From assembly GCF_027409185.1 (NCBI RefSeq), contig NC_084463.1, forward strand, positions 46,230,407 through 46,294,406: DNA of 64,000 nt, in the 5' to 3' direction. Of the stretch, positions 1 through 8,758 are shown one piece after another. Numbering within the stretch: position 1 is the first letter of the stretch; each line of letters opens with the position of its first letter. The notes below the pieces were generated by a model, which worked only from the letters and a program-made list of their open reading frames with translations, ran no database searches and was not told where the DNA came from. Source of the DNA: Cynocephalus volans. Lineage: Eukaryota; Chordata; Mammalia; Dermoptera; Cynocephalidae. The translations under genes and the position numbers were made by a program.

Positions 1-715
1 GCGCTCCCGGCCTGGACCTCCCGCGGCCGCGTCTCCCGCCACCCTGCACTTGCACTTACAAGTGCACACGTGCACACTTGCACGCTGGCCCCCTGCCGCC
101 CCCTCTGCTCCCCTGGCCCCGGGACCCCGAGGCCACAGCCTTGCCTTGCCGCCGCCGCGGCCGCTTATCCGGCCTGGCTCCCGGCACCGCCTGCCGGCCG
201 GCCGCTCCCACGACAGCCCTAGCACGAGGCGAGCCCGGCGCGCGCAGGGGGGATGGATGGCGGGACAGCGCTGGGCTCCTACTGAGTAGGGCAGGAGGGC
301 GCCCCGATGTCACCGCCCTGCCGGCGCTGGGCACCTCGCCGCCGTCTGCTTTCGGCCGCCCCGCCCCTCCCCCACTCGCGGCTTCGGGGGACCCTCCCGA
401 GGCACCCCGCGCCTCCCTCCTCTCTCACTCTGACACTGCGCCCCTGCCCTGCCTCTCTGGGGACCCACAGCCCCCTCCCGGGGGCCTTACCTGCTCCGCC
501 GCCGCGCCGCGCCGCTTCCCTCGGAGGCCTCCTGGGTCCGCCGCTGCTGCTGCTGCGCTGCCGCCCCCTCCTCCCAGACATCCGGGCTCCAAGGGGAGGG
601 GGGGTGGAGGCCCACAGTGGGCGGGGCCAGGCAGGTGCAGGACCGGCTGACAGGTGGGGGGTGGGGCTTGGGGGGAATGCCCTGGCGGCGGTAGGGAATA
701 ATGAAACACATTGCT
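1..715 (-). promoter_or_regulatory. CpG island A, unit 1: candidate minus-strand promoter and first exon
   Basis: Very GC- and CpG-rich DNA. Read on the minus strand it has a GC box (GGGCGGGGC at 619-627), an ATG at 581-579, and a CAG/GTAAGG splice-donor consensus with the exon ending at 491 and the intron beginning at 490. An exon from about 600 to 491 would encode a short Arg/Ser/Gly-rich start (MSGRRGRQRSSSS) before splicing. I do not recognise the peptide and no acceptor exon can be assigned. The same signals recur in the other two copies. Promoter activity is inferred from composition and motifs only. Confidence 0.55.
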
Positions 716-718
716 ATG

Positions 719-750
<32 letters not shown>

Positions 751-752
751 TT
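719..752. repeat. (GATT)n microsatellite beside the L1 3' end, unit 1
   Basis: About eight GATT tetramers lie between island A and the T-rich tail of the inverted L1. The same run is at 8718-8751 in unit 2. In the edge copy it is replaced by TTTA-type repeats. Confidence 0.85.
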
Positions 753-759
753 TAGTATT

Positions 760-3176
760 AGTTTTTTATTTTATTTTATTTTGTCGACATACAATGTGGT
801 TGATCATTGCGGCCAATTACAGAAACCTCCCTCCCTCCTCCCTCTCCTTCCTCCCTCCCAACAATGTCCTTTCTGAAAGTTTGCTTGTCCTATCAATTTC
901 AAGGAATTGCAATTGTCGCGTCTTCTTCCCCCCCCCAATTTTTCTTTCTTTGTTTTTTTTTTTTTTCCTGTGTGCATTTATCTATTTATCTTTACCTCCC
1001 ACAAATAAGAGAGAACGTGACATTTCTCTTTCTGGGCCTGACTTGTTTCACTTAATATAATTCTCTCTAGGTCCATCCATGTCGTTGCAAATGGCAGTAT
1101 TCCATTCTTTTTTAAAGCTGAGTAGTGTTCCATTGTGTACATATACCACATTTTCCATATCCACTCAACTGATGATGGACATCTGGGCTGGTTCCAACTC
1201 TTGGCTATTGTAAATAGTGCTGCGATGAACACTGGGGAAAAGGTGTACCTTCGACTCCATGATTTCCATTCCTCTGGGTATATTCCCAGCAGTGGGATAG
1301 CTGGGAATGGTAGATCTACGGCAGATCTATCTGCAGTTGTTTGAGGAAACTCCATCCCATTTTCCATGGAGGCTGCACCCTTTTGCAGTCCCACCAACAA
1401 TGTATGAGAGTTCCTTTTCCTCCGCAGCCTCGCCAGCATTTACCGTTCAGAGTCTTTTGGATTTTAGCCATCCTCACTGGGGTGAGATGGTATCTCAGTG
1501 TGCTTTTGATTTGCCTTTCCCGAATGCTGAGTGATGTTGAGCATTTTTTCATATGTCTGCCGGCCATTCGTAGATCTTCCTTAGAGAAATGCCTATTTAG
1601 CTCTTTTGCCCATTTTTTAATCGGGTTGCTTGCTTCTGCCTCGTAAAGTTGTTTGAGTTCCTTGTATGTTCTAAGTATAAATCCTCTGTCAGATGCATAT
1701 TTTGCAAATATTTTCTCCCACTGTGTTGGTTGTCTTTTAACTATGTTAATTCTTTCTTTGGCTGTGCAGAAGCTTTTCAGTTGGATATAATCCCATTTGT
1801 TTATTTTTCCTTTGGTTGCCCGTGCTTTGGGGGTCATGTTCATGAAGTCTGTGTCCAGTCCTACTTCCTGAAGCGTTTCTCCTATGTTTTCTTTAAGAGG
1901 TTTTATTGTTTCGGGGTGTATAATTAATTCTTCAATCCATTTTGAGTTGCCTTTAGTGTATGGTGAAAGGTATGGGTCTAGTTTCATTCTCCTGCATATC
2001 GATATCCAGTTCTCCCAGCACCATTTCCTGAAGAGGCGGTCTCTTCCCCAGTGTACAGGCTTGGTGCCTTTGTCAAAGATCAGACGGCCGTAGGTGTGTG
2101 GGTTGATTTCTGGATTCTCCATTCTATTCCACTGAGCAGTGTGTCTGTTTTTATGCCAGTACCATACTGTACTGTTTTGCTTATGATAGCTTTGTAGGAG
2201 AGTTTAAAGTCAGGTAGTGTTACGCCTCCAGCTTTACTTTTTTGGCTCAGCGTTGCTGTGGCTATGCGTGGCCTTTTGTTATTCCATATCAGCGTCTGGA
2301 TAGTTCTTTCCATTTCTGAGAAAAATGTCACTGGAATTTTGAGGGGGACTGCATTGAATTTGTATATCACTTTGGGTAGTATGGACATTTTCACTATGTT
2401 GATGCTTCCAATCCAAGAGCATGGGATATCTTTCCATCGTCTTGTCTCCTCTCCACTTTCTCTCAGCAGTGGTTTGTAGTTCTCATTATAGAGATTTTTC
2501 ACATCCTTGGTTAACTCGCTTCCTAAGTACCTTATGTTTTTGGTGGCTACTGTCAATGGGCAAGCTTTCTTGATTTCTCTTTCTGCATGTCCACTAATGG
2601 AGAATAGAAATGCTACCGGTTTTTGTGTGTTGATTTTGTATCCTGCTACTTTGCTGAAATCCTTTATCAACTCCAAGAGTTTTTTTGTAGAGCCTTCAGA
2701 CTGTTCGACATATAGGATCATGTCATCTGCAAACAGGGACAGTTTGACTTCATCTTTTCCAATCTGGATGCCCTTTATTTCCTTCTCTTCTCTGATTGCT
2801 CTGGCTAGTACCTCCAACACTATATTGAATAGGAGTGGTGAGGGTGGGCATCCTTGTCTAGTTCCTGTTCTTAAAGGAACAGCTTTCAGCTTTTCCCCAT
2901 TCAGGATGATACTGGCAGTGGGTTTATCATATACGGCTTTAATTACGTTGAGATAGTTGCCATCTATGCCTAACTTATAGAAGGCCTTTGTCATGAATGA
3001 CTGTTGAATTTTATCAAGTGCTCTTTCAGCAACTATAGAGATGACCGCATGGTCCTTGTGTTTGATTTCATTAATATGGTGTATCACATTTATTGATTTG
3101 CATATGTTGAACCAACCTTGCATCCCTGGGATGAGTCCCACGTGATCGAGGTGAAGAATTTTACGTGTGTGTTGCA

Positions 3177-3180
<4 letters not shown>
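760..3180 (-). mobile_element. L1, 5'-truncated, minus strand (unit 1)
   Basis: The 3' end lies left, with a T-rich tail and a pyrimidine-rich 3' UTR. ORF2 reads leftward from about 3180. It starts within the reverse transcriptase domain (PGMQGWFN and FADDMILY motifs) and continues through the C-terminal Cys-rich region ([17 protein letters not shown]). The frame is broken into pieces near 3177-2080, 2122-1316 and 1439-978, so the copy is dead but relatively young. It is truncated at the (CT)n run. Confidence 0.92.

Positions 3181-3212
<32 letters not shown>
3181..3212. repeat. (CT)n microsatellite, unit 1
   Basis: A pure CT run at the truncated 5' edge of the inverted L1. It is shorter in unit 2 (11181-11208). 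Confidence 0.95.
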
Positions 3213-3216
<4 letters not shown>

Positions 3217-3412
3217 CCTGCCTTTCTCACAGTGTGATACACTGTGTCGTTGAAGTCACCACCAAACAAGTTCCTCACCAGACGTGTTACCTGGACTTTG
3301 GGCTTCCCAACATTTGAAACTGTAAGCCATAAAGACTGTTTCTTTATAAATCACCCAGTTTTAGGTAATTCTGTTCTAAGCAACAGAAATGGACAAAGAC
3401 ACATGCTACAGT
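3213..3412 (+). mobile_element. MaLR-type LTR 3' part (MST/MLT1-like), unit 1
   Basis: Ends with the usual MaLR LTR tail: 'gaaactgtaagcc', 'ctttataaatcacccag', 'taggtaattctgtt', 'gcaacagaaatgg'. Only the terminal part is present. The copy in unit 2 is at about 11209-11403. This relic is old, but it is carried nearly unchanged in both units. Confidence 0.65.
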
Positions 3413-4965
3413 AATCAAAACCACAAGGTAGTAGACTAAAAACATTCACATCAACCAGTGAAACAAACTGGAGCCCCAAAATAAAACTACATATTTACAG
3501 TCAAATGATTTTTCAATAAAGGTACCAAGAACGCATAACGAGCAAATGACAGTTTCTTCAATAACCGGTGTTGGCAAAACCGTGTATACACACTCAGAAA
3601 AATGAAGTTGAACCCTTCTCTTATCTTACACCACCTACAAAAATCGGCTCAATATGGATTAAAGACGGAAATGGAACACCTGAAACTGTAAAATTGCTAG
3701 AAGAAAACAAATGGGAAAAGCTCCACAACATTGGCCTGGGCAATGATTTTTTGCAGATAGCCCCAAAAGCAAGGCGACAAAATCAAGCACAGACGAAAAT
3801 GGGATTGCATCAAATTAAAAAGCTTCCGCACAGGAAAAGAACAAGTAGGAGAGCGAAGACACGATGACTGGAATGAGAGAAAATATTGGAAAACCGTACA
3901 CCTGATTATGAATAAGTATCCAAAACTACATACAAAATTCAAACAACTCAATAGCAAGACAACAACCCGATTTAAAAAACGGGCAGAGTAACTGAACATA
4001 CGTTTCTCAGAATAAGACCTCCACGTGGCCAACAGGCTGATGAGAAAATGCTCAACCTCCCTAATCATCAGGGAAATACAAATTAAAATCACTAGGACAC
4101 ATAATTACTTCATACCCATTGGAATGGCTATTATCAAAAAGACAAAAGATAACTAGCACTGGCAAGGACGTGGAGAAAAGGCTACCCTTGTACACTGCTG
4201 GTAGGAACGTACAACCATTACAGAAAACAGCATGGAGGTTTCTCAAAAATCTGTAAATAGAAGTACCGTATGACCCAGCAATCCACTTCAGGGAATATCC
4301 CCCAAAGAACTGAAATCAATAGGTTGAAGAGATATCTGTACTCCCATGTGCACTGAGGCATTATCCATAAGAGTCAAGATATAGAATCAACCTAAGTGTT
4401 TATTAACAGACGAACAGATAAAGAAAACGTGGTCTAAGTACACAATGAAATACTATTCGGCCTTAGAAAAGAACAAAACTCTGTCATTTTCCAACAACTG
4501 GGATGCAACTAGAAGACATTACGCTGAGTGACACATGCCAGGCACAGAAAGACATGCTGCATGATTTCACTTGAATGTGGAAACTGGAAAGGTCAGACTC
4601 ATGGAACTAGAGACCAGAATGATGGTTAGCAGAGCCTGGGAGCTGCGGGCGGGGGGGATGGAGGAACAAGGGACGAAGGGAAGTTTGACCAATGGGTACA
4701 AAGTTTCACTCTGGAGAAATAAGGTCTGGTGATCTATGACACAGCAAGGTGACTCTAGTTAATAATAATGTATATTTCAGAATTACCAAAAGAGTGGATT
4801 TTCAGTGCTCTTACCACAGGGGGGGAAGTATGTGAGGTCACGAGTGTGTTACTTGCCTAACTTGCTCACTGCACAATGTACACATGTATGCAATTATCAC
4901 ATGGTGCCCCATAAACATATGCAGTTGCGAGCTGTCAATAAAAAGTAAAAATTCAAGTCCAATAA
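3413..4965 (+). mobile_element. L1 ORF2 C-terminus and 3' UTR, plus strand (unit 1)
   Basis: Degenerate ORF2 C-terminal sequence reads rightward (for example 'gaaactgtaaaattgctagaag' and 'ccaaaagcaaggcgac'), then the 'gaatactattcggcc' stretch and an L1 3' UTR that ends in AATAAAAAG near 4955-4965. It lies head to head with the L1 at 760-3180. Stops and shifts are frequent. Confidence 0.85.
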
Positions 4966-4984
4966 AAAGAAACACAGTGCAGCG

Positions 4985-6045
4985 CTGGCATAAAGTGTAC
5001 ATCAGAGGAACAGAATTGACTGGCCTAGAAGCAAGCTCATGCAGCTATGACAACTGGATTCTCACAAGTGCTTTGTGACCACAACAAATGGTGCTGAGAC
5101 AACTGAATAGCCACATGGAAAGAAATGAAATCGAGCCCTTTTCTAACCCCATACCCAAAAGTGAACACCACACGTGTCACAGAGCTAACTGTAAGAACTC
5201 AAACTACAACACTCGAGAAACACAGGAACAAACCTTTGTGATACCGGATTTGGTGGTGGTCTCTTAGGTAAGATGCCGAAAACACAAGAACCCATATAAA
5301 GAAAGAGTAAACTGGATATCATGCAACGTAAAACTGCTGTGCTTTACAGGACACCACTGAGAAAAAGAAAAGACATCAGGCTGCACAGGAAAATACATTT
5401 TCAATTCACAGATTAAGAACAAGACTATAGAAAGAGCTCCTAAACGACAGTAGGCAGAATTTTTTAAAAAATGGTCAGAGGAAGAGTCGGCCCGTTAGCT
5501 CTGTTGGTTAGAGGGTGGTGCTCTCATACCAAGAGCAAGGGTTAGGATCCCCACACAGGCCAGCCGCCAGTAACAAACAAACCACAAACCTGCTCAGATC
5601 ATTCAAATGAGCATTTCTCTAAGTGACAGATAGGAAAGGCCAATAAGCACCGAAGAAGATATTCATCGTCACCAGCAAGGAAATGGCTATCAATACCACA
5701 GTGAGATAATAGGGGGCACACATTACAAGGCCTATAAATCAAAAAGACAGTCAAGACAAGGTATTGACAAGGCCATAGAGATAGCACAACCCTCATATAT
5801 TGAGGGAGAGACTGGAAAATGCTACAGACTGCCAGGAAACCAGGTCGGTAGTTTTTCAAAACGTGAAATGTAAACTTACTACGTGGCCCAGCAATCCTAC
5901 CGCTGGGGACCTACGAACGAAAACTGAAAATCTGTCCACACAAAAGTTTATATATGAACGCTCCGATCAGCCTCACTTACACTAGTCAAAGAGTCAAAAC
6001 CACACAGAACGCCAAGGAACAATACTGAAACCGGCAAGAGAGGGG
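4985..6045 (+). mobile_element. older L1 ORF2 fragment, plus strand, split by a SINE (unit 1)
   Basis: Covers nearly the same ORF2 region as the preceding fragment ('caaatggtgctgagacaactg', 'cccagcaatcctaccgctgggg') but is more decayed, so it is a separate and older insertion. A tRNA-type SINE splits it at 5489-5575. Its right end (from about 5850) is related to the L1 scrap at 7440-7620, which precedes the other island. Confidence 0.75.
5489..5575 (+). mobile_element. tRNA-Ile-like SINE, unit 1
   Basis: Monomer with a tRNA-like A box ('ttagctctgttggttag') and B box ('agggttaggatcc') and a 'ccagccgcc' end. It sits inside an L1 fragment and is shared by both units. Confidence 0.8.
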
Positions 6046-6046
6046 C

Positions 6047-6120
6047 GCACACACACACACACACACAAACACACACTCACTCTCACACGCGCAAACACAC
6101 ACACTTACACACACACTCAC
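6047..6120. repeat. (CA)n microsatellite before island B, unit 1
   Basis: Interrupted CA repeats. The copy in unit 2 is at 14038-14110. A second CA tract in the same relative place before island A (7623-7690) supports homology of the two halves. Confidence 0.95.
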
Positions 6121-6489
6121 ATAAAGTCTTAATACAGATTTCAGTAAATTCTTCAACAGAAAACTCCCAGTCCAGGAGAGAAAGAGACGTTCTAGCCAAA
6201 CCAAAAATTTAACAACAACAAAAACAACAACAAAGCCTTTCAGACAAGAGCACTGTATGGACAAGAGTATCCTTCAAACAGGGAGAGAGACAATCCTCTC
6301 CCAGACAGACGAAGGCCGAGAGGATCCCCCACAGCAGACCGCTCTCCCAAAGCGCTGCACAGGGCTCTTCCATCTCAACGATGACGCTCACATGCCCCAG
6401 CACCACGTCTGCAGGGACGAAAGTCAGCAGTCATGGAAGGAGAAAAACAAAGAACACACTCAACCTGCAAGGAAGACGACAAAACCGCT
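6121..6489. other. linker between (CA)n and island B
   Basis: About 370 bp of satellite-specific sequence. It is distantly similar to the linker before island A ('ccagtccaggagagaa' against 'acagtccaggaaagaa', 'gtatccttcaaaca' against 'gatccttcaaaca'). A plus frame from 6257 runs 340 codons into island B (345 codons in unit 2), but it crosses the (GGAC)n tract and has no recognisable domain, so I do not call a gene. Confidence 0.6.
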
Positions 6490-7262
6490 CCCGCCATGCC
6501 CTGCTGGCCTTGTCCCCACTGCCCTCGCAATCGCAGCGGCGGCGATGGCTCACCAGGCCCGGGAACGGAGGACACGGCCCCGTGACCAGGAGGCCACAGC
6601 ACAGCTGCACCTGCTACTCCGTTCTGGCCCCCACACCGCCCCCCCGCCGGCTGCTCCCGCAGCAGCCCTGGGACAAGGCCACCGGCGCGCTGGGGCCGTT
6701 GGACGGACGGTCGGACGGTCGGTCGGTTGGACGGGCAGACGGACGGACGGACGGACGGACGGACGGACGGACGGCGGAGCAGCGCTGGGCTCCTGCGGAG
6801 GGGAGGAGGGCGCCCCAGCCTCCTGTCTCTGCCAGCGCCGGGCACCCCGCCCGCCGTCTGCATCCCTCCCCGCTGGCCTCTGCCCCCACTCCCGAAATCA
6901 GGACTCGGGGGACCCTCCTAAGACACCCCGCGGCGCGACGACGCTACTCCCCTGCCTCGCTCGGGAGCCACAGCCCCCTCACGTGGGCCCTACCTGCTCC
7001 GCCGCGCCGCGCCGCTCCTCTCGCCGGTCTCCTCCGTCGTCCACCGCTGCCGCTGCCGCCGCTGCGTCGTCCAGCGCTCCGGTGCACACGGGGACCGAGC
7101 AGGCTCTGGTGCGCCCGCCGGCCCGGCCGCGTCTGGGAGACGTGCGCGATCCCGGCCTCTCCAGGCCGCCTCAGGGGGAGGACTCGACACCCCAGACTGG
7201 GCGGGGTCGGGACAAGGGTGGGGGGAGGTGGAAGTGGCGGGAACACAGGGGTGAATGCCCGC
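6490..7262 (-). promoter_or_regulatory. CpG island B, unit 1
   Basis: A second CpG-rich block, recognisably homologous to island A. Shared landmarks are 'cagcgctgggctcct', 'gggggaccctcc', 'gccacagccccctc', 'ctgctccgccgc' and a 'gggcgggg' box at 7199-7206. On the minus strand the donor site is kept as CAG/GTAGGG (exon edge 6994, intron from 6993). The base matching the island A ATG reads as ACG here. A and B look like two old copies of one promoter module that diverged before the present 8-kb unit was amplified. Confidence 0.5.
6701..6775. repeat. (GGAC/GGTC)n tetranucleotide tract, unit 1
   Basis: A run of GGAC and GGTC tetramers inside CpG island B. The corresponding tract in unit 2 is longer and differently interrupted, so this is the most variable CpG-rich position within the unit. 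Confidence 0.9.
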
Positions 7263-7439
7263 AGGGGGGTGGGGACTAATTAGATACATCCTTGTGGACC
7301 CCAGCCTGGGCTCCACAACCATGCCCTCTCCTATTCTCTACACACTTGCCATCAAGGATCCCCCGAATCCATTGGCCAGAACACCCCACAGAAGCAAATA
7401 CTTAGGCCTAAACAAAATCAACTCCCGACTGGCACTTTG

Positions 7440-7620
7440 ACAAGCTGGGAAATGTCAGGTGACTACCGTGACCCAGCAATTGTACTGCTGGAGACACACG
7501 CAGGAGAACTGAAAACATATGTCCCCACAGAAGTTTGTACATGAACGCTCAGATCAGTGTCACCTACACTAGCCAAAGAGTCAAACCACACAAATCACAA
7601 AGACAGAACACTGAAACGCA
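7440..7620 (+). mobile_element. L1-derived scrap before island A, unit 1
   Basis: 'cccagcaattgtactgctgg', 'gaactgaaaac' and 'tcagtgtcacctacactagcc' match, with divergence, the right end of the older L1 fragment at 5850-6030. It is part of the module (L1 scrap, CA run, linker, island) that occurs twice per unit. The copy in unit 2 is at about 15449-15630. Confidence 0.65.
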
Positions 7621-7622
7621 TG

Positions 7623-7641
7623 GTGACAGAAACACACACAT

Positions 7642-7688
<47 letters not shown>

Positions 7689-7690
7689 CA
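7623..7690. repeat. (CA)n microsatellite before island A, unit 1
   Basis: Long CA run; the copy in unit 2 (15641-15706) is shorter and more interrupted. Confidence 0.95.
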
Positions 7691-7989
7691 CTCAAAAGGG
7701 TCCAAATACAGGTTTCAGCAAATATATGAACAGAAACCTCACAGTCCAGGAAAGAATGGGATGTTGCAAAGTTTAGAAGCAGCAGAAGGAAAGACTTCCC
7801 TATCAAGAGGACTGTACCCAAACAAGGATCCTTCAAACACGGACAGCAAAAGTCCTTTCCTAGGCTAACAAAAGCTGAGAGAATTCACAAATGTCTACGG
7901 AGAACTCTTCCAAGTCCAAGAAGATACTAACAGGGAACCGCAAAAGGAAGGATAAAAACGCAGTGACAACACAGAAGACCATCGACCCA
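7691..7989. other. linker between (CA)n and island A
   Basis: About 300 bp homologous to 6121-6489. It contains a plus frame from 7891 with a Lys-rich start (MSTENSSKSKK) that runs into the island. It is repeated in unit 2 from 15904. No family is recognised. Confidence 0.55.
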
Positions 7990-8715
7990 CTCCTGAGAAA
8001 AGCGCTCCCGGTCTGGACCTCCCGCGGCCGCGTCTCCCGCCACCCTGCACTTGCACTTACAAGTGCACACGTGCACACTTGCACGCTGGCCCCCTGCCGC
8101 CCCCTCTGCTCCCCTGGCCCCGGGACCCCGAGGCCACAGCCTTGCCTTGCCGCCGCCGCGGCCGCTTATCCGGCCTGGCTCCCGGCACCGCCTGCCGGCC
8201 GGCCGCTCCCACGACAGCCCTAGCACGAGGCGAGCCCGGCGCGCAGGGGGGACGGACGGCGGGACAGCGCTGGGCTCCTCCTGAGTAGGGCAGGAGGGCG
8301 CCCCGATGTCACCGCCCTGCCGGCGCTGGGCACCTCGCCGCCGTCTGCTTTCGGCCGCCCCGCCCCTCCCCCACTCGCGGCTTCGGGGGACCCTCCCGAG
8401 GCACCCCGCGCCTCCCTCCTCTCTCACTCTGACACTGCGCCCCTGCCCTGCCTCTCTGGGGACCCACAGCCCCCTCCCGGGGGCCTTACCTGCTCCGCCG
8501 CCGCGCCGCGCCGCTTCCCTCGGAGGCCTCCTGGGTCCGCCGCTGCTGCTGCTGCGCTGCCGCCCCCTCCTCCCAGACATCCGGGCTCCAAGGGGAGGGG
8601 GGGTGGAGGCCCACAGTGGGCGGGGCCAGGCAGGTGCAGGACCGGCTGACAGGTGGGGGGTGGGGCTTGGGGGGAATGCCCTGGCGGCGGTAGGGAATAA
8701 TGAAACACATTGCTA
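7990..8715 (-). promoter_or_regulatory. CpG island A, unit 2: candidate minus-strand promoter and first exon
   Basis: This is the second copy of island A, with GC box at 8618-8626, ATG at 8580-8578 and the GTAAGG donor at 8489-8484. The minus frame from that ATG stays open for 217 codons to 7927. In unit 1 the same frame is broken by a TAG after about 100 codons, caused by one base change near 279. Open frames are common in GC-rich DNA, so this is weak evidence for protein. Confidence 0.55.
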
Positions 8716-8717
8716 TG

Positions 8718-8749
<32 letters not shown>

Positions 8750-8758
8750 TTTAGTATT

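Larger units (their letters stand above)
1..8001. repeat. macrosatellite unit 1 (about 8.0 kb)
   Basis: The sequence starting at base 1 starts again at 8002 and at 16015, and the whole interval aligns to 8002-16014 with only scattered substitutions and small indels visible by eye. The unit holds CpG island A, an inverted L1, a (CT)n run, a MaLR piece, two direct L1 pieces, a SINE, (CA)n, CpG island B, an L1 scrap, a second (CA)n and a linker. The phase of the left boundary is arbitrary because the array continues beyond the window. The transposons sit at the same places in both units, so they inserted before the unit was amplified. Confidence 0.95.

Noticed and set aside
200-250. CTCF site in island A ('agcacgaggcgagcc')
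   Set aside because: Too many mismatches to the CTCF core to claim by eye.
2080-3177. 365-codon minus frame (and the 396-codon equivalent at 10079-11269)
   Set aside because: It is the reverse transcriptase part of a truncated L1 (FADDMILY motif), annotated as the mobile element and not as a gene.
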